Of a stretch of 40,069 nucleotides of DNA, positions 34,489 through 40,069 are shown piece by piece. Under the pieces are notes generated by a model that did no database searches, was not told the origin of the DNA, and was given only the letters and a program-made list of their open reading frames with translations. Where the stretch lies: contig NZ_RFLY01000010.1 in NCBI RefSeq assembly GCF_003697345.1, forward strand, positions 1-40,069, read 5' to 3'. Within the stretch, counting starts at the first letter, position 1, and every line of letters begins with the position of its first letter. A program made the position numbers and the translations under genes. Origin of the DNA: Solilutibacter pythonis. GTDB lineage: Bacteria > Pseudomonadota > Gammaproteobacteria > Xanthomonadales > Xanthomonadaceae.

Positions 34489-34845
34489 TCAATCGACGCC
34501 GAACAGCTTCTTGAAGCCGTTGTCGGAAAACCCCTGCGCGATACGGCCATCGTCCATCGCCACCAGCGGCCGCTTCACCAACGCCGGATGTTCGCGCAAC
34601 AACAGCTTCCACTCGGCATCGCTTCCGGGCGATTTGCGGTTTTCCGGCAACTGCCGCCAAGTGGTGGAGGATTTGTTGATGAGCGCCGCCCAGCCGCCGA
34701 CCGCCGCCTGCCAGGCCGCGAAGGTTTCCGGCGCGGGCAGCGCGTCGCGGACATCGACGAACGTGTACCCGATGCCGAAACGATCCAGCCATTTGCGCGC
34801 CTTGCGGCAGGTATCGCAGTTCTTCAATCCGTACAAGGTCGTCAT
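34489..34845 (-). CDS. yffB: ArsC/Spx-family reductase-like protein, YffB type
   Basis: A 118-residue thioredoxin-fold protein. C10 and C13 ([13 protein letters not shown]) form the CxxC of the ArsC/Spx family, with TTWRQLPE and LVKRPLV later. YffB-type proteins are glutathione-linked and of unclear substrate; true arsenate reductase function is not implied. As in E. coli, it directly precedes dapE. Confidence 0.88.
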   Translation of the reverse strand: MTTLYGLKNCDTCRKARKWLDRFGIGYTFVDVRDALPAPETFAAWQAAVGGWAALINKSSTTWRQLPENRKSPGSDAEWKLLLREHPALVKRPLVAMDDGRIAQGFSDNGFKKLFGVD

Positions 34846-35099
34846 GCAAGGCTCTCCGGTGTCGGGGGCCATTGTCGCCACTCGCCACGACCGGCGCCAG
34901 CCATGTGGCCGCCGCGCCGCCACTTCGTCGTTCGAGGCCACGGCAGCGCGATCGCGCCCATCGCCGCGCGGGCCGAGGTGATCGCTCAAGCCCCGGAGGG
35001 GCCGCCGTGCAACGCCAGGGTATTCCAGTGCGCGCGGAGGTCGAGCCTGGCGGCGCGGCCTGGCCATCGTGGCGCCACCGGCGGCCACGGCGCGCTTTT
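34846..35099 (-). other. Short intergenic region between the S15-type hydrolase and yffB
   Basis: No gene is seen. GACAAT in the 20 bases before the yffB ribosome site could be a -10 box. Several GC hairpins (for example GTGGCGCCAC) lie just after the hydrolase stop. Confidence 0.35.
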
Positions 35100-37058
35100 T
35101 CAGCCGGCGGGCAGCACGCCCACCTCGATCGCGCTCGGATGCCGCGCATCGTGATAGACGCGATGGGTGGCCTTGATGAAGTCGCCATCCTTCGCCTGGT
35201 AGATGTTGGGCACGTATTTCTGCGGGTTGCGGTCGATGAAGGGGAACCAGCTCGATTGCACCTGCACCATGATCCGGTGGCCCTTCTTGAAGGTGTGCAA
35301 CACGTCGTTGAGGGTGTAGTCGACCTCGGTCGGCTTGCCGGGCACGAATGGTTCCGGCTTTTCGAAACTGTTGCGGAAGCGCCCGCGCATCGGCTCGCCG
35401 CGCACCATCTGCTGCAACCCGCCACGCGGATTCCCGCCGGCCACGCGCCCAGCCGGGGAAGACGGCGGCGGAGCATCGGGATGGACATCGATCAGTTTGA
35501 CGATGAAGTCGGCATCGGTACCGGTGATCGACACCCACAGCCTGACCTTGATCGGCCCGGCGAGGGTCACGTCCTCCCGCAGCGGCGCGCTCCGGTAGAC
35601 CAGCACGTCCGGGCGCCACGCGGCGAAACGCTGATCGGCGGCGATGTAGTCGCGGCTCCAGCCGGTCATGATCTCGGTGGTGTAGGGCACGGGCTTTGCC
35701 GGGTCGCTGACGTATTCGCCAAAGCCGCGAGCGGCCGTGGGCCTGACATCGAACGCCAGCCCGCCGTCCGGCTGAAAGTAGAGCGTGCGTGGTATCAGGT
35801 TCTTCGGCGGCCAGCTGGCGAAACGCTCCCATTGGTTGGCGCCGGTGCGGAACATCCACGCCTCCGGCAGACCGGCATCGCCCTCGCCTTTCAGGTGTTG
35901 CTTGAAGAAGGCGTATTCGACCGGTTGGTAATCGAGCGCGGTATCGCGGCCGAATTCGGCATCGCCCACCTTCTCGCCCTTGCCGCGCAGCCAGCCGCCG
36001 TGCGTCCACGGCCCCATCACCAGGGTGTTGCGGATACCGGGGTTGTTCCGTTCGATGGCCTGATAAATGTGCAGCGGACCGTACAGGTCTTCGGTGTCGT
36101 ACCAGCCGCCGACCGTCAACACCGCCGCGCGCACGTTCTTCATTTTCGAAGGCAAATCGCGCGCTTTCCAGAAATCGTCGTAATTGGGATGCCTGACCAG
36201 GTCGTCCCAGAAGGCGATCGGCTCACGGAATCGCTTCGGCGCGTTCGAGAGCGCGCCCAGCCGCAGGTAGTAGTCGTAGCCGTCGGGTGTGCCGAAATCG
36301 TAGCGCTTGGGCGAATCGGCGCTTGGCGCGGGACGCGGATGGCCGAACCCCATCCCATGAAAGAAGCCGTAGGCCATGTTGAGGGTGAACGCGCCGTTGC
36401 GATGCATGTCGTCGCCCAGAAACCAGTTGGCGATCGGCGCCTGCGGCGAGACGGCCACCAGCGCCGGGTGGCCGTCGATCGCCGCGACCGCGCTGTAGTA
36501 ACCGGGATAGGACACCCCGTGCTGCCCGACCTTGCCGTTGTTGCCGGGCAGATGCTTCAGCATCCACTCCACCGTGTCCCAGGTGTCGGTGTTGTCGTTG
36601 ACCGCGCCTTCGACCGGGCGCATGTTCACGAACGTTCCTTCGGACAGGTATTTTCCGCGCACGTCCTGGCAGACGAAGATGAAACCGTCGCGTTCATAAT
36701 CCTCGATGGGGTTGAGGGTTTCCTTGTATTTGTCGCCGCCGTAGGGGCCACAGGAATACGGCGTGCGCTGCATCAGGATCGGATAGCGACGCGCCGGGCC
36801 GGCATCCTTCGGCGTGTAGACCACGGTATGCAGCCTGATGCCGTCGCGCATCGGGATGGCGTGCTCGGTCTTGAGGTAGTTCGTCTTGACGTAAGCGCCG
36901 CGGCGGGGCGCCCGTTCCATCGATTCGGCCTGTTCAGCGGCCATGCCCGCCGATACGGCCGGCGACGGAATCTTGACCGGCTCTCGCGCGCAGGCGGCGA
37001 TGACGAACATGCCCCCCAATAGCGGTAGAACACGATGGAGCGGCTGGGCGACGGGCAT
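35100..37058 (-). CDS. Secreted CocE/NonD-family hydrolase (peptidase S15-like lipoprotein)
   Basis: A 652-residue protein. A lipobox-like FVIAAC with C23 ends the signal. The alpha/beta hydrolase domain has nucleophile S183 in GQHGVSYPGYYS, and DVRGKYLSEG upstream is the S15/CocE signature. A C-terminal jelly-roll domain follows (LAGPIKVRLWVSITGTDADFIVKLIDVHPD). Family members cleave X-Pro dipeptides, glutaryl-amide bonds or esters; the substrate here is unknown. GGAAG lies eight bases before the ATG at 37058; a start ten codons earlier is possible but lacks a site. Confidence 0.85.
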   Translation of the reverse strand: MPVAQPLHRVLPLLGGMFVIAACAREPVKIPSPAVSAGMAAEQAESMERAPRRGAYVKTNYLKTEHAIPMRDGIRLHTVVYTPKDAGPARRYPILMQRTPYSCGPYGGDKYKETLNPIEDYERDGFIFVCQDVRGKYLSEGTFVNMRPVEGAVNDNTDTWDTVEWMLKHLPGNNGKVGQHGVSYPGYYSAVAAIDGHPALVAVSPQAPIANWFLGDDMHRNGAFTLNMAYGFFHGMGFGHPRPAPSADSPKRYDFGTPDGYDYYLRLGALSNAPKRFREPIAFWDDLVRHPNYDDFWKARDLPSKMKNVRAAVLTVGGWYDTEDLYGPLHIYQAIERNNPGIRNTLVMGPWTHGGWLRGKGEKVGDAEFGRDTALDYQPVEYAFFKQHLKGEGDAGLPEAWMFRTGANQWERFASWPPKNLIPRTLYFQPDGGLAFDVRPTAARGFGEYVSDPAKPVPYTTEIMTGWSRDYIAADQRFAAWRPDVLVYRSAPLREDVTLAGPIKVRLWVSITGTDADFIVKLIDVHPDAPPPSSPAGRVAGGNPRGGLQQMVRGEPMRGRFRNSFEKPEPFVPGKPTEVDYTLNDVLHTFKKGHRIMVQVQSSWFPFIDRNPQKYVPNIYQAKDGDFIKATHRVYHDARHPSAIEVGVLPAG

Positions 37059-37096
37059 GGCGGGGCTTCCTTTCGGGCAACCCCGCATTGTTCACG

Positions 37097-37121
37097 GGCG
37101 GGGGAAGCGTCCTCCCCTGCC
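37097..37121. terminator. Imperfect hairpin between dapD and the S15-like hydrolase gene
   Basis: Minus strand GGCAGGGGA-7 nt-TCCCCCGCC, with one A/C mismatch and no T-run, 17 bp after the dapD stop. It could reduce read-through from dapD. Confidence 0.3.
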
Positions 37122-37137
37122 GGAAGTCATGCCCGGA

Positions 37138-37974
37138 TCAGCCGGCCAGGCCGCGCAGTAGGTCGTTGACCGAGGTCTTGGCGCGGGTCTTTTCGTCCAC
37201 CTGCTTGACGATCACCGCGCAATACAACGAATGCGAGCCATCGGCGGCCGGCAGCGAGCCGGACACCACCACGCTACCCGGCGGAATCACGCCATAGCTG
37301 ATCTCCCCCGTCTCGCGGTGGTAGATGCGGGTGGACTGGCCGATGAACACGCCCATGCCGATCACGCTGTGATGGCCGACGACCACCCCCTCCACCACTT
37401 CCGAGCGCGCGCCGATGAAGCAGTGGTCCTCGATGATGGTGGGCGATGCCTGCAACGGCTCCAGCACGCCGCCAATGCCGGCGCCGCCCGAGATATGACA
37501 ATGCTGGCCGACCTGCGCGCAACTGCCGACCGTGGCCCAGGTATCGACCATCGTGCCCTCGCCCACGTAGGCGCCGATATTGACGAAGCTGGGCATCAGC
37601 ACCACGTCGCGGCCGAGGTGGCAGCCGCGCCGCGCCACGGTGCCCGGCACCACGCGCACGCCCTCGCGTCTGAAGGCGGCGGCATCGTAGCCATCGAAAC
37701 GCAGCGGCACCTTGTCCCAGTACGGCGCCGGCGCGCCTTCCATCACCCGCATGTCGTGGGTGCGGAAATACAGCAGCACGGCTTTCTTCAGCCATTCGTT
37801 GACCCTCCAGCCGCCCTCGTTCGGCTCGGCCACGCGCATCGCGCCGGATTCCAGCCCAGCCATGCAGGCTTCGATATCGGGATGCAGGGCGGCGAGTTCA
37901 TCCGCGCCCAGTTCGGCGCGGTGCTCGAAAGCCGCTTCGATGCGGCTACGCAGCGCGGGGTCGGAATCGGTCAT
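37138..37974 (-). CDS. dapD: 2,3,4,5-tetrahydropyridine-2,6-dicarboxylate N-succinyltransferase
   Basis: A 278-residue left-handed beta-helix acyltransferase of the succinylase branch of lysine/DAP synthesis. The helical N-terminal domain includes [15 protein letters not shown], and the hexapeptide repeats run through [59 protein letters not shown]. The ATG overlaps the glnD stop (ATGA). It works before DapC and DapE; dapE is on the same strand 2.7 kb away. Confidence 0.95.
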   Translation of the reverse strand: MTDSDPALRSRIEAAFEHRAELGADELAALHPDIEACMAGLESGAMRVAEPNEGGWRVNEWLKKAVLLYFRTHDMRVMEGAPAPYWDKVPLRFDGYDAAAFRREGVRVVPGTVARRGCHLGRDVVLMPSFVNIGAYVGEGTMVDTWATVGSCAQVGQHCHISGGAGIGGVLEPLQASPTIIEDHCFIGARSEVVEGVVVGHHSVIGMGVFIGQSTRIYHRETGEISYGVIPPGSVVVSGSLPAADGSHSLYCAVIVKQVDEKTRAKTSVNDLLRGLAG

Positions 37975-40069
37975 CGGTTTTCTCCTGTATTGCTGGCGGC
38001 GAGCGCTTCGCGCAACGCCTGTTGGCGGGATTCGTCGAGCGGCTGGTCGCGCTCGTCGGTGAGCTGGAACACGTCCTCGGCACGCTCGCCGAAAGTGGCG
38101 ATGCGCGCATCGTGCACGCGCAGCCGGTGCGCGCGCAAAGTCTGCGCCACTTCGGCCAGCAAGCCGGGGCGGTCGGTACAGACCAGGCTCATCACCGTGC
38201 GACGGCCATTGGCGCCGGCGCTGAACTCGATACGCGGCACGATGCGGAAATGCTGGAGGTGGCGCGGCGCGGCGCGGCGCGGCGGGCGGATGGTGGAGAG
38301 ATTCTCGCGCGCAAGCACCTCTTGCAGTCGCTGCACTATCGCTTCGGCCGCGACCGGGCGGCGCGGGTCGATCGGCAACACCTGGAAAGTATCGAACACG
38401 CGGCCGTCCGGGCCGTTCAACAGCCGTGCCTGCTGGATGGCGAGACCGGCGCGATCGAACGTGGCAGCGGTCGCCGCGAACAGGCCATCGCGGTCGGGCG
38501 AATGCACGAACACTTCCAGCACACCGCTGCCGTCTTCGCCGATGGCGCGCGCGGCAACGCTCCGGGCGAGCCTCGCATTGCGCGCCAGCACGCCAGCCTG
38601 CCAGGCTACCTGGTCGGGGTGGCCCCGCAGGAAACTTTCTTCCGGCATGGTCTGGAACAGGGCGTCGGCGGCTTCCTCGCTGACGCCGTGGGCGCGCAGG
38701 ATCTCGCGGGTCGCCGCGCGGGTTTCGGCGATGCGCTCGATCGCGGCCACCGGGTTTTCCAGCCCCCGCCGCAACGCCAATCGGGTAGTCATGTAAAGAT
38801 CGGCCAGCAAGCGGTCCTTCCAGGCGTTCCACAGCTTGGGCGAGGTGGCGGCGATGTCGGCGCAGGTGAGCAGGTAGAGATAATCGAGCCGTTCGCGGTC
38901 GGCCACCCGCTCGGCGAAACGCTGCACGACCTCGGGGTCGGAAATATCCTGTTTCTGCGCGGTCATCGACATCAGCAGATGCTGCCGCACCAGCCAGGCG
39001 ACCAGTTCGGTATCGGCGGTGGAAAGCCCCATCGCCGTGCAGAACTCGCGCGCATCGACCGCGCCCAGTTCGGAATGGTCGCCGCCACGGCCCTTGGCGA
39101 TGTCGTGGAACAATCCGGCCAGGATCAGCAACCCGGGTTTGCGCAGGCGCGGCCAGACCTCGTGCGCAAGCGAGAAACGCTCGCGGCCGCCCTCGTGACG
39201 GAATAGGGCGAAATTGCCGAGCAAGGCCAGCGTGTGCTGGTCGACGGTATAGACGTGGAACAAGTCGAACTGCATGCGCCCGGTGACGCGGGCGAAAGCC
39301 GGAATCCAGCGCGAAAGCACGCCCATCTGCGACATCCGCCGGAGCGTCGTCACCACCGCGGGCTGTTGCAGCAGTTGCAGGAACTGTGCGCGCAACGCCG
39401 GCGTGGCGTGGGCATAGTCGGGCAGGCAGGGCAGGCTCTCGGCCAGCGCGCGGGCGGTTTCCGAGTGCAGGCCGGTGTCCTCCGGCAGGCCGGCCCAGAC
39501 CGAGAACAGCGCCAGCACCTGGGCCGGGTCGCAATGCGGCCAATCCGGGTGGCGCGCGGCCAGCCAACGCCCGCGCAGTTCGAAGCCGGCATCCAGCGGC
39601 CTCGGGGGGGTCTCGCCTTCCAACCGTTCCTCGAAACGCTGCAACAGGCGTTCGCCGATCCGCAGCACCAGCGCGGCGCTGCGGTAGAAGCCTTGCATCA
39701 TCCGCTCGACGTCGGCATTGCCGGCTTCCTCCAGCCCGTACAGACGGGCCGCCAAAAGGCGCTGGCAATCGAAACGCAGCCGCTCCTCGGGCTTGCCGGC
39801 GACCAGATGAAGGCCCCAGCGCAGCCGCTGCAACTGGCTGGCGGCGCGCAGCAGGGTTTCGCGTTCGTCCGGCCCGATCCGGCCCATCGCCTGCAAGGCT
39901 TCCAATCCACCGATGCCGTACACCCGCATCGCCATCCAGCGCAAGGTCTGCAAATCGCGCAGGCCGCCCGGCCCTTCCTTGATGTTGGGCTCCAGGTTGT
40001 CGGCGGTATCGCCGAAGCGGGCGTGGCGGCTGCGCAGTTCCTCGCGCTTGGCCAGGAAATATTCGCGCG
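37971..40069 (-). CDS. glnD: PII uridylyltransferase/uridylyl-removing enzyme, C-terminal 699 residues (5' end outside the window)
   Basis: The frame is open to the window edge. The readable start ([20 protein letters not shown], then [15 protein letters not shown]) is the end of the nucleotidyltransferase domain. The HD domain has [17 protein letters not shown], and two C-terminal ACT domains follow ([20 protein letters not shown] and [17 protein letters not shown]). It uridylylates or deuridylylates PII proteins according to glutamine. It overlaps dapD by four bases, the order glnD-dapD seen in many gammaproteobacteria. Confidence 0.95.
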   Translation of the reverse strand, partial: REYFLAKREELRSRHARFGDTADNLEPNIKEGPGGLRDLQTLRWMAMRVYGIGGLEALQAMGRIGPDERETLLRAASQLQRLRWGLHLVAGKPEERLRFDCQRLLAARLYGLEEAGNADVERMMQGFYRSAALVLRIGERLLQRFEERLEGETPPRPLDAGFELRGRWLAARHPDWPHCDPAQVLALFSVWAGLPEDTGLHSETARALAESLPCLPDYAHATPALRAQFLQLLQQPAVVTTLRRMSQMGVLSRWIPAFARVTGRMQFDLFHVYTVDQHTLALLGNFALFRHEGGRERFSLAHEVWPRLRKPGLLILAGLFHDIAKGRGGDHSELGAVDAREFCTAMGLSTADTELVAWLVRQHLLMSMTAQKQDISDPEVVQRFAERVADRERLDYLYLLTCADIAATSPKLWNAWKDRLLADLYMTTRLALRRGLENPVAAIERIAETRAATREILRAHGVSEEAADALFQTMPEESFLRGHPDQVAWQAGVLARNARLARSVAARAIGEDGSGVLEVFVHSPDRDGLFAATAATFDRAGLAIQQARLLNGPDGRVFDTFQVLPIDPRRPVAAEAIVQRLQEVLARENLSTIRPPRRAAPRHLQHFRIVPRIEFSAGANGRRTVMSLVCTDRPGLLAEVAQTLRAHRLRVHDARIATFGERAEDVFQLTDERDQPLDESRQQALREALAASNTGENR

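Noticed and set aside
34489-36009. Long minus-strand frame joining yffB to a region inside the S15-like gene
   Set aside because: It is an accidental open frame; yffB has its own start with a ribosome site, and the upstream part is out of frame with the hydrolase.

Overview
The window is a GC-rich bacterial chromosome segment of about 40 kb. It looks like a member of the Lysobacterales (Xanthomonadaceae or Rhodanobacteraceae). The signs are two proteins with C-termini of the Xanthomonadales-like type IV effector kind (XVIPCD, X-Tfe), each encoded behind a lipoprotein of the matching immunity kind (X-Tfi), a PilH-type twitching regulator, a glnD-dapD-yffB-dapE-asnB cluster, and densely packed genes with ATGA, GTGA or TGATG overlaps. 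The call is from reading protein families by eye; no search was run.

Left part (1-8.3 kb): the end of an IS3-family element; chaA, a LOG-family phosphoribohydrolase and a YhdH-type reductase in one overlapping run; a PilH-like regulator; a short degenerate CRISPR-like array without cas genes; then cbpA (with a good sigma-32-type promoter) divergent from a peroxiredoxin and a bacterioferritin-like protein; and pbpC (penicillin-binding protein 1C).

Middle part (8.3-28.1 kb): first effector/immunity pair (8629-11249); a four-gene overlapping operon (SPFH protein, small membrane protein, Arc-like ribbon-helix-helix protein, DUF4177) behind tandem TTGATATC sites; a secreted alpha/beta hydrolase, a PH-like membrane protein, a VanY-type peptidase, SufE and an MFS transporter; a DksA-family protein; yidD-dihydroorotase-lipoprotein; a large subtilisin-type autotransporter; rnk; parC-tpm.

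Right part (28.1-40.07 kb): second effector/immunity pair, whose effector has an HELQH metallopeptidase motif; asnB (asparagine synthase) preceded by a candidate transcription attenuator made of a 39-codon leader peptide with six Asn codons in eight and a strong intrinsic terminator; an eroded third effector fragment; dapE, yffB, a CocE/NonD-type secreted hydrolase, dapD and the 3' part of glnD.

The most interesting items are the Asn-codon attenuator in front of asnB, the two intact effector/immunity cassettes plus one relic, the degenerate CRISPR-like array, and the tandem palindromic operator in front of the SPFH/RHH operon. No tRNA or rRNA gene was seen.
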